A stretch of DNA of 64,000 nt. Source: Paraburkholderia solitsugae (GTDB taxonomy: Bacteria; Pseudomonadota; Gammaproteobacteria; Burkholderiales; Burkholderiaceae). The stretch is from the NCBI RefSeq assembly GCF_013177695.1, contig NZ_WOEY01000057.1, positions 1-64,000 of the forward strand, read 5' to 3'. Below are positions 9,838-19,130 of this stretch, piece by piece. Position 1 is the stretch's first letter, and every line of letters begins with the position of its first letter. The notes under the pieces were generated by a model. That model was not told the origin of the DNA and did no database searches. It saw only the letters and a program-made list of their open reading frames with translations. Position numbers and translations under genes: made by a program.

Positions 9838-11118
9838 ATGAAGGTTCATATTCAAGGCGGCACGCTGATCGATCCGGCAGCGGGCACCGAACAGCAGCAG
9901 GACATTTTTATCGAAGCGGGCAAGATCGTCGCCATCGGCAACGCGCCTGCTGATTTCCAGGCAGCAAAGACGATCGACGCCAAAGGTTTGTCGATCGCGC
10001 CCGGCCTGGTCGACCTGTCCGCGCGCCTGCGCGAGCCGGGCTACGAACACAAGGCGACGCTCGAATCCGAAATGGCCGCGGCGCTCGCGGGCGGCGTGAC
10101 GAGTCTCGTGTGTCCGCCGGACACCGATCCGACGCTCGATGAGCCAGGCCTCGTCGAGATGCTCAAGTTCCGCGCGCGCAATCTGAACCAGGCGCATGTG
10201 TATCCGCTCGGCGCGTTGACCGTCGGGCTGAAAGGCCAGGTCCTCACCGAGATGGTGGAGTTGACCGAGGCGGGCTGTATCGGCTTTTCGCAAGCCGATG
10301 TGCCGGTGGTCGACACGCAGGTATTGATGCGCGCGTTGCAGTACGCGAAGACGTACGGCTACACCGTGTGGCTGCGTCCGGTCGATGCGTATCTGGGCAA
10401 GGGCGGCGTGGCCGCGAGCGGCGCGCTGGCGTCGCGCATGGGCTTGTCGGGCGTGCCGGTGTCGGCCGAGACGATCGCGCTGCATACGATCTTCGAACTG
10501 GTCCGCGTGACGGGAGCACGGGTGCACCTGTCGCATGTATCGTCGGCGGCGGGCATCGAGTTGATGCGCGCGGCCAAGGTGGAGGGTTTGCCGGTGTCGT
10601 GCGACGTCACCGTGAACCACGTGCATCTGATTGACCTCGATATCGGCTACTTCGACGCGCAGTTCCGGCTCGATCCACCGTTGCGCCAGCAGCGCGATCG
10701 CGAAGCGATACGCGCGGGTCTCGTCGACGGTACGATCGACGCGATCTGCTCCGACCACACGCCGGTCGACGACGACGAAAAGCTCCTGCCGTTCGCCGAA
10801 GCCACGCCGGGCGCGACGGGCCTCGAGCTGTTTCTGTCGCTAACAGTCAAATGGGCCGACGAAGCGGGCGTGCCGTTGGCAAAGGCGCTGAACCGCATCA
10901 CCACGGCGCCGGCCGACGTGTTGAAGCTTGAGGTGGCAGGCCGCATCGCCGTGGGCGCCGTCGCCGATCTCTGCGTGTTCGACCGCAACGCGTATTGGCG
11001 CGTCGAGCCGCGCGTATTGAAGAGCCAGGGGCACAACACGCCGTTCCTTGGCTATGAACTGCCCGCGCGCGTGCGGGCGACCATCGTGTCCGGTCACGTC
11101 GCGTTCGAACAGCGCTAA
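9838..11118 (+). CDS. pyrC': dihydroorotase-like structural subunit of ATCase, metal site lost
   Basis: A 426-aa amidohydrolase-fold protein, 25 bp after pyrB. Active class I dihydroorotases have HxH in the segment PGLVD-x-H-x-H-LREPG; here it reads PGLVDLSARLREPG, with Ser61 and Arg63 in place of the zinc histidines. The later His-containing HCED-type segment reads LRPVDAYL. SDHTP near residue 305 is kept. Pseudomonas putida pyrC' (pyrX) encodes such a dead dihydroorotase, needed to assemble the PyrB dodecamer. The role here is therefore most likely scaffolding, with an active PyrC encoded elsewhere. Confidence 0.92.
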   Translation: MKVHIQGGTLIDPAAGTEQQQDIFIEAGKIVAIGNAPADFQAAKTIDAKGLSIAPGLVDLSARLREPGYEHKATLESEMAAALAGGVTSLVCPPDTDPTLDEPGLVEMLKFRARNLNQAHVYPLGALTVGLKGQVLTEMVELTEAGCIGFSQADVPVVDTQVLMRALQYAKTYGYTVWLRPVDAYLGKGGVAASGALASRMGLSGVPVSAETIALHTIFELVRVTGARVHLSHVSSAAGIELMRAAKVEGLPVSCDVTVNHVHLIDLDIGYFDAQFRLDPPLRQQRDREAIRAGLVDGTIDAICSDHTPVDDDEKLLPFAEATPGATGLELFLSLTVKWADEAGVPLAKALNRITTAPADVLKLEVAGRIAVGAVADLCVFDRNAYWRVEPRVLKSQGHNTPFLGYELPARVRATIVSGHVAFEQR

Positions 11119-11155
11119 TCTCCGCGCCATTGCCCAGTTACGGAAAGCTCAGACA

Positions 11156-12007
11156 ATGAAGCTCGCGTTACGCAAGGCCCGTCTCATCGCGCATCTGCTG
11201 CACGGCATGTGGATCGTCGCGACGCGCTTTCCCAAGGCTAGTGCCGAAGCGCGTCACACGCTCAACCGCGAATGGTCGCTGAAAATGCTGCGCTTATGCG
11301 GCATGCAGCTCGTCGTGCATAACGATAGCGCACGGCTCGACCGCGGCGTGCTGGTGGTCGCCAATCACATCTCGTGGATCGACATCTACGTGATCAATGC
11401 GTGGCGGCCCACGCCGTTCGTTTCGAAGGCCGAGATCCGGCAGTGGCCGGTGGTCGGCTGGCTGGCGCAGCAACTGGACACGGTGTTCATTCAGCGCGAG
11501 AAGCGCAGCGATGCGAAGCGCATCATGCACGAACTGTCCGACCGCCTGGGCGCGGGTGAACTGATGTGCGTGTTTCCTGAAGGGACGACGTCAAACGGTC
11601 TGACGCTGCTGCCGTTTCACGCGAATATGTTCCAGGCAGCTGTGTCGGCCTCGGCGCCGGTGCAGCCGCTTTGCATCATGTATGAAGATGCGCACGGCCG
11701 GCAATCTACCGCGCCTGCGTATATCGACGACCTGACGCTGGCGGACTCGCTGAACATGCTGTTGCGTGGCGGCCCATTGACCGCGCACGTGTATGTCGGC
11801 GCACCGCTCGCGCCGGGCGCGGATCGGCGCACGCTGGCGGCGGAGGCTGAAGGCGTGATTGGGATGGCATTGCGGGAGATGCAACGCGGTATGGCGAGGT
11901 CCGGCGCTGCGATCGCGGCGTCGATTTCATCGCCCAGTTCCTCTGACGCCTCCAACGCCTCGCCAGCACTGATCGAGCCAATCGATCAATCCGGCCGGTC
12001 GGCTTAG
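11156..12007 (+). CDS. plsC: 1-acyl-sn-glycerol-3-phosphate acyltransferase (PlsC family)
   Basis: A 284-aa membrane-associated acyltransferase that converts lysophosphatidate to phosphatidate, or a close relative. The catalytic HX4D motif is NHISWID (His71, Asp76), and the glycerol-phosphate motif FPEGTTS is at 140-146. An N-terminal hydrophobic helix (about 8-25) fits membrane attachment. The ATG at 11156 is preferred over upstream starts that would overlap pyrC', because homology-like sequence begins here. The C-terminal about 40 residues are Ser/Ala-rich and unlike the family. It follows pyrC' after 37 bp. Confidence 0.87.
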   Translation: MKLALRKARLIAHLLHGMWIVATRFPKASAEARHTLNREWSLKMLRLCGMQLVVHNDSARLDRGVLVVANHISWIDIYVINAWRPTPFVSKAEIRQWPVVGWLAQQLDTVFIQREKRSDAKRIMHELSDRLGAGELMCVFPEGTTSNGLTLLPFHANMFQAAVSASAPVQPLCIMYEDAHGRQSTAPAYIDDLTLADSLNMLLRGGPLTAHVYVGAPLAPGADRRTLAAEAEGVIGMALREMQRGMARSGAAIAASISSPSSSDASNASPALIEPIDQSGRSA

Positions 12008-12016
12008 CAGCGCAGC

Positions 12017-12919
12017 TTAGTTACCGCCGCCTGCTACGCGGCAAGTCTCGCAGTCGACCTGGGTCAGCGTGCGTTCCACAGGATTTTGCGCAAGGCGCAC
12101 GGCGGAGAGTTTCTCACCCCATACGCAGCCGGAATCCAGGCCGATCAGGTTGTCGCGCAAGGTCAAACCGAGCGCGGCCCAATGGCCGAACACCACCGTG
12201 ATGTCCGCAGTCTTGCGCGACGGCACGTCGAACCACGGCATGCTGCCCGGCGGCGCGGAATTCAAGCCGCCGCTGGTGCTGAAATCCATCGCGCCTTCGG
12301 CATTGCAGAAGCGGATGCGCGTCAATGCGCTGCACGTCAGGCGCAGCCGGTCGATGCCCTTGATGCCGGGCGTCCAGCGATTCGGCTCGTTGCCGTAGAG
12401 TCCCGCGAGCGTTTCCTTCCAGTTCGGCGCGCGCAGCGCCCGCTGCAATTCGTCGGCGAGTTCCATTGTCAGGGCGGCATCCCATTGCGGCAATACGCCT
12501 GCATGCACCATCAACATGCCGTTGTCGAAATGCGCGATCGGACGATGGCGGACCCATTCGAGCAGATCGGCGGCATCCGGCGCGGCGAGAATGTCGTCGA
12601 TCGTGTCGCCTTTCTTCGATTTGCGAATTCCCGCCGACACCGACAGCAGATGAAGGTCGTGGTTACCCAGCACCGGCACCGCGCGGTCTCCCAACGCAAT
12701 GATGTCGCGCAGTGTGGCGAGCGATTCGCACCCGCGGTTGATCAGGTCGCCCGCGAACCACAGCGGTGTGTCTTTGGGCGGCGCGGCCTTAGCCAGCAAC
12801 TGCTGGAACGACGTGCGGCAGCCTTGCAGGTCGCCGAAAGCGAGAGGTAGCGGGTGCGGCTGCGCGACGACAGTGGAAGCTGTAGTAGAAGCGGCGGTGG
12901 AAGCGGTGGAGGATGTCAT
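12017..12919 (-). CDS. apaH: symmetrical diadenosine tetraphosphatase
   Basis: A 300-aa calcineurin-type phosphoesterase that splits Ap4A into two ADP and can decap Np4-capped RNA. The metal motifs are GDLQGC (29-34), GDLINRG (57-63) and GNHD (85-88), with the late histidines in MVHAGVLPQW and VFGHWAALG. An N-terminal Ser/Thr/Ala low-complexity stretch of about 20 residues is extra; Met at the core may be the true start. In Burkholderia apaH marks one edge of the O-antigen locus, and here it is convergent with plsC and borders that locus. Confidence 0.93.
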   Translation of the reverse strand: MTSSTASTAASTTASTVVAQPHPLPLAFGDLQGCRTSFQQLLAKAAPPKDTPLWFAGDLINRGCESLATLRDIIALGDRAVPVLGNHDLHLLSVSAGIRKSKKGDTIDDILAAPDAADLLEWVRHRPIAHFDNGMLMVHAGVLPQWDAALTMELADELQRALRAPNWKETLAGLYGNEPNRWTPGIKGIDRLRLTCSALTRIRFCNAEGAMDFSTSGGLNSAPPGSMPWFDVPSRKTADITVVFGHWAALGLTLRDNLIGLDSGCVWGEKLSAVRLAQNPVERTLTQVDCETCRVAGGGN

Positions 12920-13121
12920 CGAGAAGTTGGTGCAGTTCGATACACGCGGTTACGAACAAGGCATGCCGCGTTGGGCGGTGCAACATGCTAGCGTGACATA
13001 ATAGCTCGTTTGAGGCAGGGATATCGCGGCATACGCTGTCAGGAGCCGCCAGCAACCGGGACTGGCGGGCGCGTTGTCAGGAGCGCCGCCGCTGGCGCGC
13101 GCAATATTGCACCACAACAGG

Positions 13122-13184
13122 TTGACTGCTCCCCTCCCAAAAGGAAGGGGATTCCCACTTCACAGAAGGCAACCCAACTTCATC
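13122..13184 (-). ncRNA. putative omega-RNA (reRNA) 3' scaffold at the element right end
   Basis: Downstream of the tnpB stop, the minus strand runs to a hairpin (13131-13150) and then AGCAGTCAAC. In characterised IS200/IS605 elements the RNA that guides TnpB covers the tnpB 3' end and right end, finishes in a hairpin plus a TCAA-type sequence, and takes its guide from flanking DNA. By that rule the guide would start near 13121 and read downwards. This is inferred from architecture only. Confidence 0.45.
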
Positions 13185-14318
13185 TCAAACAGACATGGGA
13201 CTTACGCTTTCTCCATGGGCTGACGCCGCCAGTCCGGCGGCCAGAACATTGCGCGCAGCGTTGACGTCGCGATCATGGATGCTGCCGCATTCCGGGCAGG
13301 TCCATGCGCGGATATTCAGCGGCATCTTGACCACTGTATGTCCGCAATCGCTGCATCGTTTGCTTGACGGGTACCACTTGTCGATGCCGACCAACGTGCG
13401 TCCGTACCACTGCGCTTTGTACTCTAGTTGCCGGGTGAACTCGGACCAGCTTGCATCGCTGATCGACTTTGCAAGGCAACGGTTCTTCTGCATGTTGCTG
13501 ACGGCAAGGCTTTCGATGGCGATCACTTGGTTTTCGTTTATCAGCCGGCTCGAAAGTTTGTGCAGGAAGTCCCTTCGGGAATCTGCCGTCCTGGCATGCA
13601 TTCGTGCAACTTTGAGCTTCGCCTTCATGCGATTGGCGGAACCCTTTTGCTTCTTCGCTAGTCGCCGTTGCAGCTTGGCGAGCTTGGCCTCGTTCTTTCG
13701 GAACGTGTTAGGGGCCGCGATCTTCTCGCCGGTAGAAAGGATGGCGAAGTGCGTCAGACCTAAGTCGATGCCAACTTTGCCGGATACCTCTGGCTTCGCG
13801 CTTACTGCGTCATCGCACAGCATCGAGACATGGTATCTGCCCGATGCGTCTTTCGACACCGTGACGGTCGTTACCTGTGCTCCCTTCGGGATAGTGCGTG
13901 ACCATCGAATCGCAAGCGGCGCATCCATCTTCGCGAGTTTCAATGACGCACCATCCCACTTGAAAGCGCTCGTCGTGTACTCGGCAGACTGCGGGCCGTC
14001 CTTGCGCCTGAAATTCGGATACTTCGCGCGCTTGGCGAAGAAGTTCGCAAATGCCGTTTGCAAGTGGCGCAAGGCCTGCTGCACCGGAACCGAACTGACT
14101 TCGTTCAGCCATGCGTGGTCGGGTGTTTTCTTGAGCGCCGTGAGCGCTGCGGAGGTTTCGTGGTATCCGACTCGTTCCTGACGCTGATACCACGCATCGG
14201 TACGCAACCGAAGCATGTGGTTATAGGCAAAACGCGCGCACCCAAACGTCCTGGCAAGAATCGCTTCTTGCCCGGGCGTCGGGTAGAACCGGAATCGGTA
14301 TGCTCGCTTAATGTCCAT
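13185..14318 (-). CDS. tnpB: TnpB RNA-guided nuclease (IS605 family OrfB)
   Basis: A 377-aa full-length TnpB, the ancestor type of Cas12. It has an N-terminal HTH-like region (YRFRFYPTPGQEAILARTFG), a RuvC-I motif GIDLGLTHFA with the catalytic Asp near 182, RuvC-II Glu in IAIESLAV, a zinc ribbon CSDCG...CPECG, and RuvC-III DRDVNAARN. All three acidic residues are present, so it is probably an active nuclease. TnpB makes guided cuts that help keep the element in place. There is no tnpA. The C-terminus GLAASAHGESVSPMSV is typical of Burkholderia copies. Confidence 0.93.
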   Translation of the reverse strand: MDIKRAYRFRFYPTPGQEAILARTFGCARFAYNHMLRLRTDAWYQRQERVGYHETSAALTALKKTPDHAWLNEVSSVPVQQALRHLQTAFANFFAKRAKYPNFRRKDGPQSAEYTTSAFKWDGASLKLAKMDAPLAIRWSRTIPKGAQVTTVTVSKDASGRYHVSMLCDDAVSAKPEVSGKVGIDLGLTHFAILSTGEKIAAPNTFRKNEAKLAKLQRRLAKKQKGSANRMKAKLKVARMHARTADSRRDFLHKLSSRLINENQVIAIESLAVSNMQKNRCLAKSISDASWSEFTRQLEYKAQWYGRTLVGIDKWYPSSKRCSDCGHTVVKMPLNIRAWTCPECGSIHDRDVNAARNVLAAGLAASAHGESVSPMSV

Positions 14319-14456
14319 TATTCACACAATATCATGTGTTTGTGTGAGATTGAAAATCTGGAGAAGCAGCCTCGCGGCTGCGCTCCTTTCACTCCCCGCC
14401 CCTGAGGGACGGGGTTTCTCGGAGCAAATCTGATGACTCTCGTGAACGGAGAAAGC

Positions 14457-15368
14457 ATGTCGTCTTTTCATGCGCAGCAACCTATCCGCACGCTCGTCAC
14501 CGGGGCGAGTGGCTTCACTGGCCGCTATCTGGTCGACAACCTGCTCGGCCGCGGCCATACCGTGATCGAAACGGTGGGCGGGCGCAACGAGCCTGAAACG
14601 CCGACGCGCCTCAGGCTCGACATTACGTCGCCTGACGCATGCCGGCGCGTGATCGAAACCGCGCGGCCCGACTACATCGTGCATCTGGCGGCGATCAGCT
14701 TCGTGGGCCATAACGATCCGCTCGACTTTTACCGCGTCAACGTGATCGGCACGCTGAATCTGCTGGAGGCCTGTGCGGCTGTCGGCCATACGCCCCGCAA
14801 GCTGTTGATCGCGAGCAGCGCGAATGTTTACGGCAATGTCACCAGCGACGCCATCGACGAAACCTTTCCGGTCACGCCGGTGAACCACTATGCCGCTAGC
14901 AAGGCGGCCATGGAAACGATGGTGCGGACCTGGTTCGACCGGTTGCCTATCCTGATCGTGCGGCCGTTTAACTACACCGGCCGCGGGCAGACGTCGAACT
15001 TCCTCGTGCCGAAGATCGTCGAGCATTTCGCGCGTCGCGAACCGGCTATCGAGCTCGGCAATATCGACGTGGCGCGTGATTTCTCGGACGTGCGCTACGT
15101 GGCGAGCGCCTATGAGGCTTTGCTTGACTCGCAAGCCGCTGCTGAAACGGTCAATGTCTGTACCGGCACGCCTTACACGCTGCGGGACATTCTGTCGGCG
15201 GCCAGCGATCTGACCGGGCATGAGCTTGAGATCCGCGTCAATCCTGCTTTCGTCCGACAAACCGACGTGAAGATGCTGGCCGGGTCGCCGGCCAAGCTGC
15301 GCTCGCTGGTGCCGAAGGTCGAGGCGATTCCGTTTATGGATACGCTGCGTTGGATGTTGGCGGCTTAA
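14457..15368 (+). CDS. NAD(P)-dependent sugar epimerase/dehydratase, Rmd-like
   Basis: A 303-aa short-chain dehydrogenase of the nucleotide-sugar type. It has a Rossmann glycine motif VTGASGFTG, catalytic Tyr-x-x-x-Lys in HYAASKAA, and RPFNYTGRGQTSNFLVPKIV, a segment characteristic of GDP-4-keto-6-deoxymannose reductases (Rmd) and GDP-mannose 4,6-dehydratases. Rmd would make GDP-D-rhamnose. No gmd is seen in the window, so the substrate would have to come from elsewhere. The ATG at 14457 has a GGAGAAAGC site; an ATG at 14433 lies next to the TnpB element end. It is first gene of the polysaccharide locus. Confidence 0.7.
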   Translation: MSSFHAQQPIRTLVTGASGFTGRYLVDNLLGRGHTVIETVGGRNEPETPTRLRLDITSPDACRRVIETARPDYIVHLAAISFVGHNDPLDFYRVNVIGTLNLLEACAAVGHTPRKLLIASSANVYGNVTSDAIDETFPVTPVNHYAASKAAMETMVRTWFDRLPILIVRPFNYTGRGQTSNFLVPKIVEHFARREPAIELGNIDVARDFSDVRYVASAYEALLDSQAAAETVNVCTGTPYTLRDILSAASDLTGHELEIRVNPAFVRQTDVKMLAGSPAKLRSLVPKVEAIPFMDTLRWMLAA

Positions 15369-15492
15369 CTCGCGCAACCGGCGGCATCTGCAGCCATCTG
15401 CCGTTATCTTGTGCTGTAGCGCCGCGTCAAATCATTCCCTTGATGGCCAGTGGAAACCAAGCTTGTCAAGCTGTTTCAAGTTGTTAGGGTGC

Positions 15493-15520
15493 TAGTTTTT
15501 GCACCGGGCGGCTTTATAAT
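15493..15520 (+). promoter_or_regulatory. possible promoter of the rmlBACD-wzm-wzt operon
   Basis: A perfect TATAAT at 15515-15520 has only a weak -35 candidate (TAGTTT, 15493-15498, 16-bp spacing). It lies 146 bp upstream of rmlB. The leader downstream contains an 8-bp inverted repeat, CGCCTGCC (15548-15555) and GGCAGGCG (15574-15581). No JUMPstart/ops sequence was found. Confidence 0.4.
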
Positions 15521-15666
15521 CGTGGCTTCATAAGATTGGCGTTTGAGCGCCTGCCCGCGGTGCGTGGGGTGGCGGCAGGCGTTGACAAGAATCGGACACC
15601 ACAACGCGGGGTACGCAGGTCGGCGAACCGATTCCGATCTGCCACCAACATCTACAAGGGAATTTC

Positions 15667-16728
15667 ATGATCCTGGTAACGGGCGGTGCCGGCTTTATCG
15701 GCGCCAATTTCGTGCTCGACTGGCTCGATGCGTCGGACGAAGCAGTGCTGAATGTAGACAAGCTGACTTACGCCGGCAATCTGGGTACGCTCAAGTCGCA
15801 ACAGGCCAACCCCAAGCACGTCTTCGTACGCGCCGATATCTGCGATCGCGCTGCGCTCGACGCGCTCTTTGCCGAGCGCAAGCCGCGTGCCGTGCTGCAC
15901 TTCGCCGCTGAGAGCCATGTGGATCGTTCGATTCACGGCCCGGCTGATTTCGTGCAGACCAATGTGGTCGGCACCTTCACGTTGCTCGAAGCCACCCGTC
16001 AGTACTGGAATGCGCTCGGCGAGGCCGACAAGGCCGCGTTCCGTTTCCTGCACGTCTCGACCGACGAAGTGTTCGGTTCGCTTTCCGCTACCGATCCGCA
16101 ATTCTCCGAAACCACGCCGTACGCGCCGAATAGCCCCTATTCAGCCACCAAGGCGGGTTCCGACCATCTGGTGCGCGCCTACCATCACACGTATGGCCTG
16201 CCGGTGCTCACCACGAACTGCTCGAACAACTACGGCCCGTACCAGTTCCCCGAGAAGTTGATTCCGCTGATGATCGCCAACGCACTCGGCGGCAAGGCGC
16301 TGCCGGTTTACGGTGACGGTCAGAACGTGCGCGACTGGTTGTATGTCGGCGACCATTGCAGCGCGATCCGCGAAGTACTCGCGCGCGGCACGCCCGGCGA
16401 AACGTACAACATCGGCGGCTGGAACGAAAAGAAGAACCTCGACGTCGTGCATACGCTGTGCGACCTGCTCGATCAATTGCGTCCGAAGGCGGGTGCCTCG
16501 TACCGCGACCAGATCACCTACGTGAAGGATCGTCCGGGCCACGACCGCCGTTATGCGATCGACGCTCGCAAGCTCGAGCGCGAGCTCGGCTGGAAGCCGG
16601 CTGAGACGTTCGAAACAGGCCTCGCCAAGACGGTTCAGTGGTATCTGGACAATCAGGCGTGGTCTGACGAAGTCGCTTCGGGCGAGTATCGGAACTGGGT
16701 TGAGACCAACTACGCGCAGCGCGCGTAA
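15667..16728 (+). CDS. rmlB: dTDP-glucose 4,6-dehydratase
   Basis: A 353-aa NAD-dependent enzyme turning dTDP-D-glucose into dTDP-4-keto-6-deoxy-D-glucose, second step of dTDP-L-rhamnose synthesis. It shows [10 protein letters not shown] at the N-terminus, [12 protein letters not shown], the STDEVFGSL segment with catalytic Asp-Glu, YSATKAGSD with Tyr-x-x-x-Lys, and [14 protein letters not shown]. Length fits RmlB. It opens the compact rmlB-rmlA-rmlC-rmlD block; its product also feeds the aminotransferase proposed at 34693-35814. Confidence 0.96.
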   Translation: MILVTGGAGFIGANFVLDWLDASDEAVLNVDKLTYAGNLGTLKSQQANPKHVFVRADICDRAALDALFAERKPRAVLHFAAESHVDRSIHGPADFVQTNVVGTFTLLEATRQYWNALGEADKAAFRFLHVSTDEVFGSLSATDPQFSETTPYAPNSPYSATKAGSDHLVRAYHHTYGLPVLTTNCSNNYGPYQFPEKLIPLMIANALGGKALPVYGDGQNVRDWLYVGDHCSAIREVLARGTPGETYNIGGWNEKKNLDVVHTLCDLLDQLRPKAGASYRDQITYVKDRPGHDRRYAIDARKLERELGWKPAETFETGLAKTVQWYLDNQAWSDEVASGEYRNWVETNYAQRA

Positions 16729-16738
16729 GGGCACGGCA

Positions 16739-17632
16739 ATGGCGCGCAAAGGCATTATTCTCGCGGGTGGATCGGGCACGCGCCTGTATCCGATTACGCA
16801 CGTCGTCTCCAAGCAGTTGCTGCCGGTCTACGACAAACCGATGATCTACTATCCGCTGTCCACGCTGATGGTGGCGGGTATTCGTGACGTCCTGATCATC
16901 TCCACGCCGCAGGACACGCCGCGTTTCGAGGCGATGCTCGGCGACGGCAGCCAGTGGGGCATGAACATTCAGTATGCGGTTCAGCCTTCGCCGGACGGTC
17001 TCGCGCAGGCGTTCATCATCGGCCGCGATTTTGTGGGCAACGATCCGTCGGCGCTGATTCTCGGCGACAACATCTTCTACGGCCACGATCTCGCCAAGCA
17101 GCTGGAGCGCGCAAATGAGAAAGACGAAGGCGCGACCGTCTTCGCTTATCACGTTCACGATCCTGAGCGTTACGGCGTCGTCGAATTCGACAAGCAGTTC
17201 CGCGCGCTGTCGATTGAAGAGAAGCCGGTCAAGCCGCGCTCGAACTACGCTGTTACCGGCTTGTACTTCTACGACAAGCAGGTCTGCGATATCGCGGCGG
17301 ACATCAAGCCGTCGCCGCGTGGCGAGCTCGAAATCACCGACGTCAACTCGCGTTATCTGGCCAACGCCGCGCTCAATGTCGAGATCATGGGCCGTGGCTA
17401 TGCATGGCTCGACACGGGCACGCACGATTCGCTGATCGAAGCGGCTACGTTCATAGCGACGCTGCAAAAGCGCCAGGGCCTGGTGGTCGCGTGTCCGGAA
17501 GAGATCGCGTACCGGCAGGAATGGATCGACGGCGAGCAACTGCTTGCGCTTGCCAAGCCGCTCGCGAAGAACGCCTACGGGCAGTATCTGCAACACATTC
17601 TTACGGACCAAGTTGCATGGCCATCCAAGTAA
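16739..17632 (+). CDS. rmlA: glucose-1-phosphate thymidylyltransferase
   Basis: A 297-aa nucleotidyltransferase making dTDP-glucose from dTTP and glucose-1-phosphate, the first and feedback-controlled step of dTDP-rhamnose synthesis. The signature is [16 protein letters not shown], followed by [31 protein letters not shown] and [20 protein letters not shown]. The start at 16739 gives the canonical N-terminus; upstream in-frame codons overlap rmlB. It begins 10 bp after rmlB and overlaps rmlC by 16 nt. Confidence 0.96.
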   Translation: MARKGIILAGGSGTRLYPITHVVSKQLLPVYDKPMIYYPLSTLMVAGIRDVLIISTPQDTPRFEAMLGDGSQWGMNIQYAVQPSPDGLAQAFIIGRDFVGNDPSALILGDNIFYGHDLAKQLERANEKDEGATVFAYHVHDPERYGVVEFDKQFRALSIEEKPVKPRSNYAVTGLYFYDKQVCDIAADIKPSPRGELEITDVNSRYLANAALNVEIMGRGYAWLDTGTHDSLIEAATFIATLQKRQGLVVACPEEIAYRQEWIDGEQLLALAKPLAKNAYGQYLQHILTDQVAWPSK

Positions 17633-18168
17633 CCGCTACGGCGCTGCCGGAAGTCAAAATCATCGAGCCGAAAGTGTTTGGCGACGCACGGGGATTTTTC
17701 TTCGAAAGCTTCAATGCGCTCGAGTTTGCCGAGCAGGTCGCGCCGGGCGTCGAGTTCGTGCAGGACAACCATTCGCGCTCCGCGAAAGGCGTGCTGCGCG
17801 GCTTGCATTACCAGATCCAGAACGCGCAGGGCAAGCTCGTGCGCGTGGTTGAAGGTGAAGTGTTCGACGTGGCTGTCGACATCCGCAAGAGTTCGCCGAA
17901 TTTCGGCAAGTGGGTGGGCGTCACGCTGTCGGTCGAGAACCATCGGCAGTTGTGGGTGCCGCCTGGTTTCGCTCACGGCTTCGTCGTGTTGTCGGAGTCA
18001 GCGCAATTTCTGTACAAGACAACCGACTACTGGTATCCGGCGCACGAACGCAGTATCGTCTGGAACGATCCGGATATCGGTATCGAATGGCCGATTGACT
18101 TCGCGCCGGTGCTGGCGGCAAAGGATGCCGCGGGCAAGCGCCTGAGCGAATCCGAGCTGTTTGTCTGA
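17617..18168 (+). CDS. rmlC: dTDP-4-dehydrorhamnose 3,5-epimerase
   Basis: A 183-aa cupin-fold epimerase acting on dTDP-4-keto-6-deoxyglucose. Recognisable stretches are [36 protein letters not shown] (His of the catalytic dyad), [15 protein letters not shown] and [15 protein letters not shown]. Length is standard. The ATG at 17617 lies inside the end of rmlA in another frame (16-nt overlap), so the genes are coupled. Confidence 0.96.
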   Translation: MAIQVTATALPEVKIIEPKVFGDARGFFFESFNALEFAEQVAPGVEFVQDNHSRSAKGVLRGLHYQIQNAQGKLVRVVEGEVFDVAVDIRKSSPNFGKWVGVTLSVENHRQLWVPPGFAHGFVVLSESAQFLYKTTDYWYPAHERSIVWNDPDIGIEWPIDFAPVLAAKDAAGKRLSESELFV

Positions 18169-18177
18169 GGCCTCCCG

Positions 18178-19071
18178 ATGAGCAAGCAACCGATCATCCT
18201 CGTCACCGGAGTCAATGGGCAAGTTGGCTTCGAGTTGGCGCGTACTCTTCAAGGTCTCGGCCGGGTAGTGACACTTGATCGCGCGGCGCTCGATCTGGCC
18301 GACCTCTCGCAGATCCGCTCGACGGTGCGCGAGCTCAAACCTTCCGTCATCGTCAACCCGGCCGCGTACACGGCGGTGGACAGGGCGGAGACCGACGTAG
18401 ATACCGCCATGCGTCTCAATGCGGAAGCGCCTCGCGTGCTCGCGGAGGAAGCGGAACGTAGCGGGGCAGTGCTGGTTCACTATTCGACGGACTATGTGTT
18501 CGACGGAACCAAAAGCGAAGCCTACGTTGAGGACGATGGGACAAATCCCCAAAACGTCTACGGCGCGAGCAAACTTGCGGGAGAGCAAGGTATCGCCGAA
18601 TCCGGCTGCGCGCATCTGATCTTGCGCACTAGCTGGGTGTACGGAGCTCGAGGAAAGAACTTCCTGCTTACCATGCTGAAGCTCGGAGCCGAGCGACCCG
18701 AATTGCGCGTCGTTGCCGATCAGAATGGCGCACCGACCTGGTCGAACACCATCGCGACGTCGACATCTCACATCGTCGCTCAGGGCCTTGGCGCAAATGA
18801 TATCGACTGGTGGCGCGAACGTTCAGGCGTCTATCATCTGACGGCCGCTGGCGCGACGTCGTGGCACGGATTTGCGCAAGCGATTTTCGATATCGCAATG
18901 GACGGAAAAGGACCCAAGGTCGTACCGATCGGCACGAGCGACTATCCCGTTCCGGCAAAGCGGCCGGCGAATTCGCAGATGTCTCATCGCAAGCTCACGG
19001 AGACATTTGGGCTCTACTTGCCGGATTGGCAAGACGCGTTGCGTCTATGCATGGCCAACCGATGTGCGTAG
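18178..19071 (+). CDS. rmlD: dTDP-4-dehydrorhamnose reductase
   Basis: A 297-aa NAD(P)H-dependent reductase completing dTDP-L-rhamnose. It has the Rossmann motif VTGVNGQVGFELA, NPAAYTAVDRAE, HYSTDYVFDGTKS, the catalytic YGASKLAGE, and RTSWVYGARGKNF. The start lies 9 bp after rmlC. Together with rmlB, rmlA and rmlC it supplies rhamnose to the rhamnosyltransferase-like genes that follow. Confidence 0.95.
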   Translation: MSKQPIILVTGVNGQVGFELARTLQGLGRVVTLDRAALDLADLSQIRSTVRELKPSVIVNPAAYTAVDRAETDVDTAMRLNAEAPRVLAEEAERSGAVLVHYSTDYVFDGTKSEAYVEDDGTNPQNVYGASKLAGEQGIAESGCAHLILRTSWVYGARGKNFLLTMLKLGAERPELRVVADQNGAPTWSNTIATSTSHIVAQGLGANDIDWWRERSGVYHLTAAGATSWHGFAQAIFDIAMDGKGPKVVPIGTSDYPVPAKRPANSQMSHRKLTETFGLYLPDWQDALRLCMANRCA

Positions 19072-19130
19072 CCGGCGTCCGCGAATGGCGCGGTCATTGC
19101 CAATCGATTTCTGGAAAGTGATCCAACACC

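Larger units (their letters stand above)
13121..14424 (-). mobile_element. IS200/IS605-family element carrying only tnpB (IS1341-like)
   Basis: A stand-alone tnpB lies between two subterminal GC-rich hairpins: CCCCTCC...GGAAGGGG at 13131-13150 on the 3' side of the gene and CCCCGCCCCTGAGGGACGGGG at about 14394-14414 on the 5' side. No tnpA is present, so movement would need a transposase in trans. The ends given are estimates; IS200/IS605 elements make no target duplication. It sits neatly between apaH and the first sugar gene. Confidence 0.7.

Noticed and set aside
15369..15666. JUMPstart/ops element upstream of rmlB.
   Set aside because: No GGCGGTAG core was found in the leader; only a TATAAT and an unrelated 8-bp inverted repeat.
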